From positions 679,529-743,528 of the forward strand of contig NZ_JACHON010000001.1 of NCBI RefSeq assembly GCF_014206945.1: a stretch of DNA of 64,000 nucleotides, read 5' to 3'. The stretch is from Gracilibacillus halotolerans (lineage in GTDB: Bacteria; Bacillota; Bacilli; Bacillales; Amphibacillaceae). This document shows, in pieces, positions 9,616 to 20,935 of this stretch. Each line of letters opens with the position of its first letter. Within the stretch, counting starts at the first letter, position 1. The notes under the pieces are model-generated. The model had not been told where the DNA came from, did no database searches, and saw only the letters and a program-made list of their open reading frames with translations. The position numbers and the translations under genes were made by a program.

Positions 9616-9644
9616 ACCGAACGATTTCTAACATTTCGTTCGGT
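9616..9644. repeat. Inverted repeat in the yrzE-yajC gap
   Basis: ACCGAACGA/TCGTTCGGT (9 bp, 11-nt loop) lies about 75 bases after yrzE. It has no T-tract on either side, so it is not a normal intrinsic terminator. It may be a protein site or a 3'-end processing structure. The rest of the 200-base gap shows nothing but the yajC terminator. Confidence 0.4.
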
Positions 9645-9690
9645 CTCTACTATGATAAAATACATCTGTCCTGACCTCTTTCAAGAACAT

Positions 9691-9729
9691 AAAAAAACAA
9701 GCTCCTAACATGTAAGAATGGGAGCTTGT
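9691..9729 (-). terminator. Terminator of the ruvA-ruvB-queA-tgt-yajC operon
   Basis: ACAAGCTCC/GGGAGCTTGT stem 12 nt after the yajC stop codon, followed on the minus strand by seven T residues. Confidence 0.85.
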
Positions 9730-9741
9730 CCTTCGTTTTTA

Positions 9742-10005
9742 TTATGATTGTACTACTCTTGCAATTGCTGATCTGTCGTATGTAACTTTTGCACCATCCG
9801 TAGCTAATAATACAATGACATCCTCATCAATAGCATGCACGGTACCATGAAATCCACCTATCGTTACAATTTTATCGCCTTTTTGTAAACTGCTTTGCAT
9901 TTCACGTACTTGCTTTTGCTTTTTTTGCTGTGGTCTAATCAATAGAAAATAAAAAATTAGAACCATCAATAACAAAGGACCAAAAGTCGCTAAAATAGCT
10001 TCCAC
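9742..10005 (-). CDS. yajC: Preprotein translocase accessory subunit YajC
   Basis: 87 residues if translation starts at GTG 10003-10005, which is preceded by AAGGAGGGG at ideal distance. The upstream in-frame extension overlaps tgt and has no ribosome site. One membrane helix (about residues 6-24) ends in the family motif IRPQQKKQKQ, followed by a small beta-rich domain with GDKIVTIGGFHGTV. YajC associates with SecDF at the SecYEG channel. It is the last gene of the operon, 16 bases after tgt, as in most bacteria. Confidence 0.93.
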   Translation of the reverse strand: MEAILATFGPLLLMVLIFYFLLIRPQQKKQKQVREMQSSLQKGDKIVTIGGFHGTVHAIDEDVIVLLATDGAKVTYDRSAIARVVQS

Positions 10006-10021
10006 ATTCTTCCCCTCCTTT

Positions 10022-12209
<2,188 letters not shown>

Positions 12210-12223
12210 GAAGTTTACTCCTT

Positions 12224-12424
12224 CTACTTAAAGCGTCCAATAATAGCAAAAATAACGGTTAATATAATACTTATAATAATAGAAGTCACTATGGGAAAAT
12301 GGAAGGACACGTTACCTTTTTTGAAGCTAATATCACCAGGTAATTTCCCTATTACTCCCCATACTAATCCAATGATAATAAAGACTACTCCTATTACGAT
12401 AAATATTTTGCCAAAATCCGTCAA
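12224..12424 (-). CDS. DUF2905 small membrane protein
   Basis: 66 residues with two membrane helices (about residues 5-24 and 43-62) and the family loop [20 protein letters not shown]. It starts at TTG 12422-12424, which overlaps the TGA stop of ruvB (TTGA). The Shine-Dalgarno GGGAGG is inside the ruvB C-terminal codons, so translation is probably coupled to ruvB. The function of the family is unknown. The same gene (yrzS) follows ruvB in B. subtilis. Confidence 0.85.
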   Translation of the reverse strand: MTDFGKIFIVIGVVFIIIGLVWGVIGKLPGDISFKKGNVSFHFPIVTSIIISIILTVIFAIIGRFK

Positions 12425-13422
12425 GTTTGCGGCACCTCCCGATTGAAATGCTCGTATGTTTTTGGAGTAACAGTCCTTCCTCGAGGAGTACGCTGAATAA
12501 ATCCTTGTTGTAGAAGGTATGGCTCGTAAACATCTTCAATCGTTTGTGACTCTTCCCCAACAGTAGCTGCTAATGTATCTAAACCGACAGGACCTCCTTT
12601 AAAACTATCAATCATAGCTAATAACAACTTATGGTCAATATGGTCTAAACCAGAATCGTCTACTTGGAGCATTTCTAATGCCTTTCTTGTCGTTTCAAGA
12701 GAAATTTCTGACTCACCTCTTACTTGAGAAATATCTCTGACACGCTTTAATAAACGATTGGCTATTCTCGGTGTACCTCTAGAACGTCTTGCTACTTCAT
12801 TTGCAGCTAGTCCGTCAATCTCTACATCGAATATATCCGCTGTTCGCTCGACAATAGCTGTTAAATCTTTTACTTCATAAAACTCTAATCTACTCAATAC
12901 ACCGAACCTATCTCGTAAAGGAGCTGTTAACAAACCAGCTCTTGTTGTAGCGCCAACCAATGTAAATGGAGGCAAATCTAATTGGACAGAACGTGCACTA
13001 GGACCCTGGCCAATCACAATATCTAAACAGAAATCCTCCATCGCTGGATATAGAATCTCTTCTACAGCTTTTGGAAGACGATGTATTTCATCGATAAACA
13101 ATACATCTCCTGCTTCGAGGGAGGATAATATTGCAGCCAAATCACCTGTCCTTTCAATTGCAGGTCCAGATGTTTGCTTAAATTGTACTCCCATTTCATT
13201 CGCTATAATTTGGGCCATAGTTGTTTTACCAAGACCAGGTGGGCCATACAGTAACACATGATCTAATGATTCATTTCTCATTTTTGCTGCTTGGATAAAT
13301 ATTGATAAATTTTCTTTTACTTTATCTTGCCCTATATATTGGGATAATTTATGAGGACGTAAACTTAATTCCTCAATTTCTTCATTTTCCATTTGTCCTG
13401 CAGAAATAATTCGTTCTTCCAT
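12421..13422 (-). CDS. ruvB: Holliday junction branch migration ATPase RuvB
   Basis: RuvB is the hexameric AAA+ motor that drives branch migration with RuvA. The 333-residue protein has Walker [10 protein letters not shown] (around residues 60-68), Walker B DEIH (around 111), sensor 1 VGATTRAG (around 155) and the winged-helix C-terminal domain with RTPRGR. Length is typical. It is 25 bases downstream of ruvA and overlaps the next small gene by four bases. Confidence 0.98.
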   Translation of the reverse strand: MEERIISAGQMENEEIEELSLRPHKLSQYIGQDKVKENLSIFIQAAKMRNESLDHVLLYGPPGLGKTTMAQIIANEMGVQFKQTSGPAIERTGDLAAILSSLEAGDVLFIDEIHRLPKAVEEILYPAMEDFCLDIVIGQGPSARSVQLDLPPFTLVGATTRAGLLTAPLRDRFGVLSRLEFYEVKDLTAIVERTADIFDVEIDGLAANEVARRSRGTPRIANRLLKRVRDISQVRGESEISLETTRKALEMLQVDDSGLDHIDHKLLLAMIDSFKGGPVGLDTLAATVGEESQTIEDVYEPYLLQQGFIQRTPRGRTVTPKTYEHFNREVPQT

Positions 13423-13447
13423 AAATATGCTCCTCTCCAGAAGAACT

Positions 13448-14041
13448 CTACTTCATTAATAAAGCCAAACCTTTTCGTATGTAACCATCTGTTTCCAATA
13501 CTTCTAACTTTTTTAATTCCGGTTTGATTTGTCTTATTTCAGAGTCTGAATAGCCTAAGGCCTTTAAAGCCTCCAATGCTTCCTCTAAAGCCTTAGAATT
13601 ACTAATAGTAGAAGGATTTTTGTCTGTTACGTCTGTTCGAATATCAAAAGTCAATTTCCCCTTCAAATCTAAAATCATTTGACGCGCTGTTTTCTTTCCT
13701 ACTCCTGGAAATGTAGTTAAGAATTTTTCGTCCTCATGTTCAATAGCGATAGCAAAGTCTTCAACTGTGGTACTAGCTAGAACAGCCAAGGCACCTTTTG
13801 GACCTACGCCAGAGACCCCGAGTATTTTAGTAAATAATTCTTTTTCTTCAACAGTTTTAAAACCATATAGTAATTGAGCATCTTCTCGTACATGATGGTA
13901 TGTAAAAATTTTCACTGTATCAGTGACACCGTGAAATTGAAACGGATTTGGACAAATTAATTCGTATCCAACCCCATTAGCCTCTATAATAACAGCATTC
14001 TCGGTAATATCTTCTATCTTTCCCCTAATATAGGCAAACAT
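13448..14041 (-). CDS. ruvA: Holliday junction DNA-binding subunit RuvA
   Basis: RuvA forms tetramers on Holliday junctions and targets RuvB to them. The 197 residues have the N-terminal OB fold ([26 protein letters not shown]), two helix-hairpin-helix motifs ([11 protein letters not shown] and [19 protein letters not shown]) and a C-terminal three-helix RuvB-contact domain with [13 protein letters not shown]. It is the first gene of the operon and has a good promoter upstream (14093-14121). Confidence 0.98.
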   Translation of the reverse strand: MFAYIRGKIEDITENAVIIEANGVGYELICPNPFQFHGVTDTVKIFTYHHVREDAQLLYGFKTVEEKELFTKILGVSGVGPKGALAVLASTTVEDFAIAIEHEDEKFLTTFPGVGKKTARQMILDLKGKLTFDIRTDVTDKNPSTISNSKALEEALEALKALGYSDSEIRQIKPELKKLEVLETDGYIRKGLALLMK

Positions 14042-14092
14042 TACATTTCTCCTCTATCTCATTCTCCTACACTCAATCATACGTTCGTATTT

Positions 14093-14121
14093 ATCATATC
14101 TTATTCTAAAATACTTATCAA
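14093..14121 (-). promoter_or_regulatory. Putative sigma-A promoter of the ruvA operon
   Basis: On the minus strand, TTGATA and TATGAT are separated by 17 bases, about 50 bases before the ruvA ATG. Confidence 0.6.
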
Positions 14122-14214
14122 TAGCCGTATCTTTCAAGTATTATTCCTTATTCGATAATTGTAAATTAACGATGATTCGTCTGCTAATAGTTTGAGCATC
14201 TCTTCTAACAATAA

Positions 14215-14242
14215 TAAGCAGTTGATATGTATCAACTGCTTA
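14215..14242 (-). terminator. Hairpin overlapping the bofC stop codon
   Basis: A 13-bp perfect inverted repeat, TAAGCAGTTGATA/TATCAACTGCTTA, with a 2-nt loop. The bofC TGA lies inside it. Only a mixed TTATTATTGTT tract follows, so termination may be incomplete. Confidence 0.55.
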
Positions 14243-14768
14243 CAGCTTCTGCCTTCTCATAATTTTTAAACGTTTCTATAACATTTAAATAGTTTTCCTT
14301 TGATTCGATTTTAATACCCTGATTTAACCTCTCATATAAATGAGTTTCTAACTCTCCTGTATCAATTTGATAAAATGATTCAATTGCTGCATTTTCCATA
14401 GGAATCCCCTCAAAAATGGTCAACATACCATCTTGTAAGCCAAAATATCCGTAAGTTTTTAAGTATGGTGAAATATCATCTTTTTCTTGTTTAAAGCGAA
14501 TTAAACCTTCTCTTTGCTCAACTACCTGCCATTCCTCATATTGAGACCAAAAATCTTCCATAGAGGTTATAGTCTCTTCAACATATTCAGTCTCCGATTT
14601 TCCATCTAAATAATATGTTTCTAAAATGACATCCATGGATAAATAATTTTGCGATACAGTAGCAACCTCCCCTGACGGACTTTGCGTCTCAGGAGTTGGA
14701 AGGAAGATTGCGTAGACAACTACACCGATAAGTAGGATCGAATTAGCTATCAACCATATTTTGTTCAT
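14232..14768 (-). CDS. bofC: Forespore intercompartmental signalling regulator BofC
   Basis: BofC is a forespore protein secreted to the intermembrane space, where it delays SpoIVB-dependent activation of sigma-K. The 178 residues begin with a signal or anchor helix (about residues 4-24). Blocks recognisable from BofC follow: YYLDGKSETEYVEETI, SMEDFWSQYEEWQVV (around 90) and DISPYLKTYGYFGL (around 117-130). The position next to ruvA is as in B. subtilis. The 190-base gap to ruvA holds the ruvA promoter and the bofC hairpin. Confidence 0.9.
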   Translation of the reverse strand: MNKIWLIANSILLIGVVVYAIFLPTPETQSPSGEVATVSQNYLSMDVILETYYLDGKSETEYVEETITSMEDFWSQYEEWQVVEQREGLIRFKQEKDDISPYLKTYGYFGLQDGMLTIFEGIPMENAAIESFYQIDTGELETHLYERLNQGIKIESKENYLNVIETFKNYEKAEAVSS

Positions 14769-14902
14769 GGTTATATTTCCCCCTTTTCACTTCACCTTAA
14801 ATAGGTCGTTGGAATGAAGTTTTATACCTATTATTGGCAATAGGGGAGCTTTTTATTCATTAAATTAAATTTGTTCACTTAAAATTCAGCTATTATATAT
14901 TC

Positions 14903-15508
14903 CTACCATTTAATTTTATTAAACGGACTAATTTTAGAGTACACCCAATGTCTTAAATAAAGTTTATTATCCCAGACATAACTGTTATTTAAATCTAAAC
15001 TTATGTTTCTCTTAGCAAGACTTACTCCATAGATAAACTCAGTCCAGTCAGAATAGTGTAACTGCAATAACTCTATTGCCTGATTCGTAACTATTTCTTC
15101 TTCTTTTTGTCCGATGATATTTAATCTCCTACTAGCGTATATAAACAAAAATAGGTTAGCCATATCAAACGCTAGAATGCTTCCAGGTGGGATACGGTGT
15201 ATATTTTGTATCACATGTTTATAAAACTCATATTTTTCACTTTGTTCATGTTTAATAAGAAAACTTTCCAATGCATTTGGACTCATAATTTTGAATTTAT
15301 TTAACTCTTTATTATATGAATATCTAGGACCTTCTTCCAGAAACCAGTTTGAAATTGAAAGAAATGTTTCCTTATCTCTTATATTTGAGCCTTCGACAAT
15401 TTCCTTACAAAGTCTTTTACTTAAGTGTTTTTTCTTATGGCTTGCAAAAGTAAACATATCGCCTTCGTAGTTAAATGATAGTATTGCAGTTGCGAACAGA
15501 TTCTTCAT
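14903..15508 (-). CDS. DUF1266-like protein of the hscC gene cluster
   Basis: A 201-residue soluble protein without signal peptide. The C-terminal half has the DUF1266 pattern: an AFDMANLFLFIYASRRLNI helix near residues 113-131, then a helix ending in LLQLHYSDWTEFIYGVSLAK (about 147-166), equivalent to the family's W-x-E-F...Y..G block. I assign DUF1266 from memory of the pattern, not from a search. It is the last gene of the hscC unit, 26 bases after the J-protein. In E. coli the DUF1266 proteins YbeR and YbeU lie in the djlB-djlC-hscC region, which makes it likely to be a partner or client. No molecular function is known. Confidence 0.65.
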   Translation of the reverse strand: MKNLFATAILSFNYEGDMFTFASHKKKHLSKRLCKEIVEGSNIRDKETFLSISNWFLEEGPRYSYNKELNKFKIMSPNALESFLIKHEQSEKYEFYKHVIQNIHRIPPGSILAFDMANLFLFIYASRRLNIIGQKEEEIVTNQAIELLQLHYSDWTEFIYGVSLAKRNISLDLNNSYVWDNKLYLRHWVYSKISPFNKIKW

Positions 15509-15534
15509 TACGAATCACCTTCTTTCCAATCTAT

Positions 15535-17349
15535 TTATCGTCCTAAAAGAATCCGTAGCTTTTGAAAAAGATTTTTTAGAACTAGAATAATAAGCAAGCT
15601 ATTTACAATAAGAAAGATATATACTACCAAAGGCAATGATTGATTTAGAAGCTCAGGATGATGACTGTTACTTGCAACTAAATACTTATCCTCTGGAAAA
15701 TAATCATATTCATTTGACTCTACCTCTTCCTGTAAAATAGACTCCATTTGTTCCTCTTCACTATCACTAAAGATTTGTTCAAAACCGGAGAAACCAGGAT
15801 TGCTTTCTAACCCGAACGTTGTTTGTAAATGGTACAGCCCGAGATCAGGATAGGGTTGCCATTCAGCTAATAGCTCAAAAGATTTTAGATTCTCTGGGTA
15901 CTCATAAGGGTGTGAGAAAGGAATGTAGTAACCATCTATGAGTCCGACATATATTTGCTCATCTATACCATCAGAGACCATATTTTCTTTTTGCCATTCC
16001 TTTATAAATCTTATCTCTTTCTTACCATCTATTATTGTTTCAACTCGATACAATCCAGTATGTTCTACATTTTCAAAAGGAACCAATACTAAACCATTAC
16101 CATCCTTCGACTCCAACAATTCATCGATTGATTCTGCTATAATTACTTCTTTCGACTGGAATCCACCTTTAATCCATTCAACAAATCCATAACCTGTATA
16201 ACGTTCCACTTGATTATTTATATTTATTTGTAGGACAAAGATAGCTACTACCAACGCAATTAATTGTATGGATAGGAGATTTCGAAGAAAAATAACAAAT
16301 ATCGTCTTAAAATTGAAAGGGTTTTTCCTTTTTTCTTTTAGTTGCTCTAAAAGTAAGAGAGCTTCAATATCATTACGATCCTCCGCTAACATTTGGTCTA
16401 AAATACCTTTAGCTTCCTTCTTTAGACCGCTTTTAATGTATGCTTTAGCAATTAAAATACGAACACCTTTGACATTTTTCTTACTTGTATCTTCCTTCGC
16501 TAACTTAATTACTTCATCCCATTTCTCTAATCGATAAAGCACTTTTATTTTTTCAGGTTGGTGCGTTATGTTAGCTGGATCGATTGTTTCAATCAATTCA
16601 TAAATATCTCGAGCCTCTTCCCACTTTAGTAAGTGTTGACAGATAGTTGCCCGTAATTTCAACAAATCAACGTCCTTGTTATAGATAGACATTGCTTCAG
16701 TAGTTTTCTTATAGGCCTCACGTATATCATTTTGAATATAGTGGTTTCTTGCTTCATGGCGTGTGGCAAAAAACAGCTCGTGATTAATATCTTTTACTTT
16801 TAAAGTTTGATAATAATCAAATTGGGAGATTTCTTCAATGTTCTTTTCATAGGATAATTTCTCATCGTTCTTCCAATCCAACAGTTCATCTAATATCTCC
16901 CAAATTTCGTATGGAAGATAAGGTCGTTCAAGTATATAATTTTTAACCAATTGATTAAATCTTGAGAGTATATCTACATTCCAAATAAAATCATTCGTTA
17001 ATAACGACTTCCAATCATTTACATTCATTCTTTTTTCGATACAATTAAGTACCTCGTGTAACAATTCATCCCAGTGTTTCTCCTTCTGAACCTCTACTAT
17101 TGGTTGTTCAATTGAGTTCGTCTGCTCTGGAACAGAATAAGGATATGCGCTCTCCTCTTTTAAGGCATGCTGTGGATTTTTTTCAGCTCCTTTTGCATAT
17201 TTTATTGCTTTTTCATATACTTCCCTTAACTTTTGATAGCCTTCTGGGTCATCTTCAGGATGATGCTTACTTAATAATTTTGCATATGCTTTTTTTATTT
17301 GATTCGTATTGGATGTAGGTTCAATCTCTAATAAGCTCCAGTCAATCAT
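15535..17349 (-). CDS. Membrane-spanning J-domain co-chaperone of the HscC-type Hsp70
   Basis: A 604-residue protein. Residues 1-50 form a J-domain beginning LEIEPTSNTNQIKKAYAKLL; the loop tripeptide is HPE (30-32) instead of HPD. A charged linker follows, then an alpha-helical TPR-like region (about 195-340). A transmembrane helix (about 349-373), a roughly 200-residue extracytoplasmic domain with a very acidic end (528-552), and a second transmembrane helix (573-593) complete it. It overlaps hscC by ATGA, implying coupled synthesis and a dedicated partnership. Proteins of the DjlB/DjlC type work with HscC in E. coli (established). The membrane-anchored layout suggests that this one recruits the Hsp70 to the membrane, which is inference. 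Confidence 0.8.
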   Translation of the reverse strand: MIDWSLLEIEPTSNTNQIKKAYAKLLSKHHPEDDPEGYQKLREVYEKAIKYAKGAEKNPQHALKEESAYPYSVPEQTNSIEQPIVEVQKEKHWDELLHEVLNCIEKRMNVNDWKSLLTNDFIWNVDILSRFNQLVKNYILERPYLPYEIWEILDELLDWKNDEKLSYEKNIEEISQFDYYQTLKVKDINHELFFATRHEARNHYIQNDIREAYKKTTEAMSIYNKDVDLLKLRATICQHLLKWEEARDIYELIETIDPANITHQPEKIKVLYRLEKWDEVIKLAKEDTSKKNVKGVRILIAKAYIKSGLKKEAKGILDQMLAEDRNDIEALLLLEQLKEKRKNPFNFKTIFVIFLRNLLSIQLIALVVAIFVLQININNQVERYTGYGFVEWIKGGFQSKEVIIAESIDELLESKDGNGLVLVPFENVEHTGLYRVETIIDGKKEIRFIKEWQKENMVSDGIDEQIYVGLIDGYYIPFSHPYEYPENLKSFELLAEWQPYPDLGLYHLQTTFGLESNPGFSGFEQIFSDSEEEQMESILQEEVESNEYDYFPEDKYLVASNSHHPELLNQSLPLVVYIFLIVNSLLIILVLKNLFQKLRILLGR

Positions 17350-19055
17350 AGAAAAGGATTGCCCCTTTCCATTAGATCAAGTTCTCTTTCGAGCTGTAGA
17401 TAAACGTCCTTAATTATGTCTGTTCTCTGCGTATCCAATACTCTTTCAAACCTATCAAGTAACTGTTCTATGTATTTTCTCTTGTCACCGAGTGATTCTT
17501 CATATAATCGCTCAGCTCTTGAAATAAGTAGTTGATTATTTTCTTCATCACGTGGGTGGATTTTGATAGAACTAAGCTCTTGTAACCGACTCTCTATTTC
17601 TTCTAAAGATAAATCTCCAGAGCTTTGATCTATAATAATTCGATTTTTTATCCCAGTAGAAACGGTCGTTACTTCGACTTCAAGAATACCGTTAATATCA
17701 TATGTATATCTTACATCAATGCACTCTTCCCCTGCTGGTGCCGGTGGAACTTTTACATTAATTTCTCCAATTTTGAGATTATCCTTTGTTAATCGATGCT
17801 CACCTTGATAAACATTAATTACAATAGATGTTTGATTATCGACTACTGTATGAAGTCTACGAACGATACTTACAGGAATAGGGGTATTACGTTCTATAAT
17901 CGGATAGTAGTAACCATCTTCGTAGTGACCATTCTCCACTTGCTTTACGATTTCTGTTCCTAACGTGTAAGGACAAACGTCCGTTAAAATAATTTCTTTC
18001 AAATTTTCATCGCGTTCTTTTAAGGCTGCTTGAATTGCTGTTCCAATAGCTACTGTATGATCAGGGTCAACAACAGAAAATGGTATCTGGCCAACAATTT
18101 TACCTACTAATTTTTTAATGATAGACATTTTCGTTGCACCACCAACTAAAACAACTGCGTCGATTTCATTACTACTCAGATGTGCATCGTTCATAGCACG
18201 TAGAATAGGTGCACGTAAACGTAAAGCCAATTCTTCTATTATAATTTCAAATTTCTGTCGAGTTAGCTTAGTTATTCTTTCTGTATTATTTACTGTAAAA
18301 ACTAAATCCGTTTCTACTGAATTATTCATGAGACGCTTAGCTTTTTCTGACTGCTTTAATAGAATCTGTTCCTCGCTCTTCGTCAAATCACTTCTATCCA
18401 AATCTTGGCTACTTAAAGCATATTCAAAAATAGCATTCGTAAAATCTTCTCCACCTAAATAATTATCGCCTGCTATTGCTCTAACCTGAATAACACCTGA
18501 AAACTTTTCTAATATGGAGACGTCAAATGTTCCTCCGCCTAAATCAAATACTAAGAAATTACTATCTTCATGTTGATTATGTAATCCATAAGACAAAGCT
18601 GCAGCAGTCGGTTCACTTATTAGCCTTTCCACCTTCAATCCACTCAGTTCTGCAGCTCGCTTTGTTGCTCTTCTTTGTTGATCATTAAAATAAGCAGGTA
18701 CACTTATAACTGCTTCATTAACTTCCTGTTTCAAAAAACACTCTGCATCTTCCTTCAGTTTTCTTATTACAAAGGAAGAAAGTTCTTCAGGTAAATACGT
18801 ATGGCTACCAAGTGTGATTCTTTTCTTCGTACCCATATCCCTTTTAAAAAGCGCTACGGAGTATTCTGGGTGAGATATTAAACGTTCTCTCGCAATTTCA
18901 CCAACATGAAGATCTCCATTCTCATCTATACTTATGACAGATGGGGTTAAAGTTTTTCCTAAGTTATTTTTAATAACTTTTGCTTCTTTTCCATCCCAAT
19001 ATGCAACAACACTATTCGACGTTCCTAAATCAATACCTATTATCGCCACTACCAT
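17346..19055 (-). CDS. hscC: HscC-type Hsp70 chaperone
   Basis: A 569-residue Hsp70 from the ATG at 19053-19055 (AGAGG Shine-Dalgarno; an upstream GTG lies inside that site). The nucleotide-binding domain has GIDLGTSNS, FDLGGGTFDVS, EPTAAALSYG and VLVGGATKM. It is closer to E. coli HscC than to DnaK at several places: ALFKRDMG, a SIKIHPRD stretch, DVCPYTLGTEIV and IIERNTPIPVS, plus a short lid (569 residues against about 610 in DnaK). No grpE or dnaJ is adjacent; the partner is the overlapping J-protein gene. HscC in E. coli is a specialised, non-essential Hsp70. The genomic dnaK is expected elsewhere. Confidence 0.88.
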   Translation of the reverse strand: MVVAIIGIDLGTSNSVVAYWDGKEAKVIKNNLGKTLTPSVISIDENGDLHVGEIARERLISHPEYSVALFKRDMGTKKRITLGSHTYLPEELSSFVIRKLKEDAECFLKQEVNEAVISVPAYFNDQQRRATKRAAELSGLKVERLISEPTAAALSYGLHNQHEDSNFLVFDLGGGTFDVSILEKFSGVIQVRAIAGDNYLGGEDFTNAIFEYALSSQDLDRSDLTKSEEQILLKQSEKAKRLMNNSVETDLVFTVNNTERITKLTRQKFEIIIEELALRLRAPILRAMNDAHLSSNEIDAVVLVGGATKMSIIKKLVGKIVGQIPFSVVDPDHTVAIGTAIQAALKERDENLKEIILTDVCPYTLGTEIVKQVENGHYEDGYYYPIIERNTPIPVSIVRRLHTVVDNQTSIVINVYQGEHRLTKDNLKIGEINVKVPPAPAGEECIDVRYTYDINGILEVEVTTVSTGIKNRIIIDQSSGDLSLEEIESRLQELSSIKIHPRDEENNQLLISRAERLYEESLGDKRKYIEQLLDRFERVLDTQRTDIIKDVYLQLERELDLMERGNPFL

Positions 19056-19193
19056 CTTCACCTCTATTTTTTCTGCTCAAGTACTCATTATATGGTTATT
19101 GGAAAATTTTTCATAGGTACTTATTACTTAATTTAAAATGTAGGATAAAAGTAACAAGAAGTGCTTCAGGCTATTCTTAAGAGTATAAGTATC

Positions 19194-19226
19194 CATAAAA
19201 AAACTGGCAATAAAACATTGCCAGTT
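19194..19226 (-). terminator. Terminator of yebC
   Basis: AACTGGCAAT/ATTGCCAGTT stem with a 5-nt loop, then a T-run on the minus strand, 12 bases after the yebC stop. Confidence 0.85.
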
Positions 19227-19238
19227 CGTTCATTATAA

Positions 19239-19988
19239 TTATAATTCAGCCAGGATGTCCTCACTTGCATCCACGTTATGATGGACTTCTTGCACATCTT
19301 CTAAATCCTCTAACATCGTAACAAGACCAATCATTTTTTGACCATCTTCATCGGAAACTGTAGATAGTGTTTGAGGATGCATCGTTATCTCAGCATTCGA
19401 GAAAGTGAATCCGCTATTTTCCATCGCTTCTTTCACAGTTGAAAACTCTTCTGGAGTTGTATAGATTTCAAAAACTCCGTCATTTGCTTCCATTTCTTCC
19501 GCTCCTGCATCAATTGCTTCTAACATGACCGTATCTTCATCTAATTCATTATTACTATTATCAATTACTAAATAACCTTTTCTCTGAAACATAAATGCTA
19601 CACATCCATTTTCTCCAAGATTACCGCCATTTTTACTAAAAGCATGTCTAATTTCAGCAGCAGTACGATTTTTGTTATCGGTTAATACTTCTACCATTAC
19701 CGCTGTTCCACCAGGTCCATAACCTTCATACGTCAGTTCTTCATATTGCTTGCCATCTAAAGAACCCGTTGCTTTTTTAATGGCGCGCTCAATATTATCA
19801 TTAGGCATATTATCGCTCTTGGCTTTTTCGACCGCTAATCGTAAGCTTGGATTCATCTCTGGATCCCCGCCACCTTGTTTTGCCGCGACATATATATCCT
19901 TCGCATGCTTCATGAAAATTTTACCACGTTTTGCGTCCTGCGCATTTTTACGACGTTGTATATTCTTCCATTTAGAATGTCCTGCCAT
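19239..19988 (-). CDS. YebC/TACO1-family protein (YrbC)
   Basis: 249 residues with the family start [20 protein letters not shown] and the blocks [41 protein letters not shown] and [19 protein letters not shown]. The family was long annotated as transcriptional regulators. More recent work on homologues links it to translation of difficult sequences, such as proline stretches, on the ribosome. Which applies here cannot be told from sequence. It is a monocistronic gene with its own terminator, placed near ruvAB as in many bacteria. Confidence 0.93.
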   Translation of the reverse strand: MAGHSKWKNIQRRKNAQDAKRGKIFMKHAKDIYVAAKQGGGDPEMNPSLRLAVEKAKSDNMPNDNIERAIKKATGSLDGKQYEELTYEGYGPGGTAVMVEVLTDNKNRTAAEIRHAFSKNGGNLGENGCVAFMFQRKGYLVIDNSNNELDEDTVMLEAIDAGAEEMEANDGVFEIYTTPEEFSTVKEAMENSGFTFSNAEITMHPQTLSTVSDEDGQKMIGLVTMLEDLEDVQEVHHNVDASEDILAEL

Positions 19989-20088
19989 TCTTTTTCACCT
20001 CTCTACGAACTAAAACTACTATACTCTTATACTTTACCATAATTCTATTTGGATGAAAAATGTGCACAACAAAGAGTAACTCTGTTTT

Positions 20089-20652
20089 CTAATAACTAAA
20101 TGGCATCGTTGAACATTTATTTAATTTTAATCTCAACTGATGTCTTGCACGATACAAACGTGTTTTTGCTGCGGCCGCAGAAATTCCTAATGTGTCGGCT
20201 ATCTCAATGTTTTTCAAATCATAACGATATTTTAAAAGAAGAATCTCTCGATACTCTCGTTTTAAACTATTTATTTTTTCTTCTAATAAGAGAGTGTCGT
20301 CTTTGTTTTCTACGAGTTCCTCTATTTGAGAATGCCCATATTTAGAATGAACTTGTATGTTTTCTATTTCTACTGCATCAGTAAGCACTTTCATTTTATA
20401 GTGATTTTTTCTTAAGAAATCGATAGCAGTCCGTGTTGCAATTGTTTTTAACCAAGGACCGAGCTTTTTATTATCATGAATGGTTTCTAGGTGATGAAAG
20501 GCTTTTATAAATGTTTCTTGTGTAATATCTTCAGCTGTATGAATATCATGTACTAATGTATACGCTGTATAATTAACATAACTATAATACGATTCGAAAA
20601 TATGGTGCATCGTTTCTTTTTTGCTACATTTTTGGTCGAACAGCTCCTCCAT
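20089..20652 (-). CDS. ECF-type RNA polymerase sigma factor (orphan)
   Basis: 187 residues from the second ATG (20650-20652), which has GGAG eight bases upstream. The first ATG (20658) lies almost on that site. Region 2 includes EDITQETFIKAFHHL and GPWLKTIATRTAIDFLRKN. Region 4 includes a helix-turn-helix, NIEIADTLGISAAAAKTRLYRARHQL. No anti-sigma gene is adjacent: yebC lies downstream and safA upstream. Control may be by a distant anti-sigma factor or at transcription. The target regulon cannot be inferred. Confidence 0.85.
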   Translation of the reverse strand: MEELFDQKCSKKETMHHIFESYYSYVNYTAYTLVHDIHTAEDITQETFIKAFHHLETIHDNKKLGPWLKTIATRTAIDFLRKNHYKMKVLTDAVEIENIQVHSKYGHSQIEELVENKDDTLLLEEKINSLKREYREILLLKYRYDLKNIEIADTLGISAAAAKTRLYRARHQLRLKLNKCSTMPFSY

Positions 20653-20935
20653 AGGCATTTCTCCATCTGCTCTATATTTCTATGCGTTTGATAACCCCTA
20701 TCTCTCCCGCTTGAAAAAAATGTAAATAATGTATATCTCTATCTAACCAAATTTTAGCTTTTTCGTCAATACTATTTCAATTACTTTTCTAAAAAACTCT
20801 GACATTCTATAGTTACACTTTTATTCAAGATGAACTTAGGAGAAATTCCACTTTGCGAGCAATCGTCCATATATTAATAGATAAATTAAGAAACCAGTAA
20901 ATTAAAATCTACTGGTCTCCATGCGCGTTATTGAA
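20653..20935. other. Gap between the ECF sigma gene and safA
   Basis: About 280 A+T-rich bases. The only structure I recognise is the safA terminator hairpin at its right end. No convincing promoter, small ORF or repeat is seen. Confidence 0.5.
20880..20916 (-). terminator. Terminator of safA
   Basis: ACCAGTA/TACTGGT stem with a 10-nt A+T loop, about 20 bases after the safA stop. A moderately T-rich tract follows on the minus strand. Confidence 0.5.

Noticed and set aside
12333-12560. 75-codon minus-strand frame overlapping ruvB and the DUF2905 gene
   Set aside because: A different frame of two well-supported genes.
18118-18462. 114-codon plus-strand frame inside hscC
   Set aside because: Antisense shadow of a conserved Hsp70 coding region, no ribosome site.
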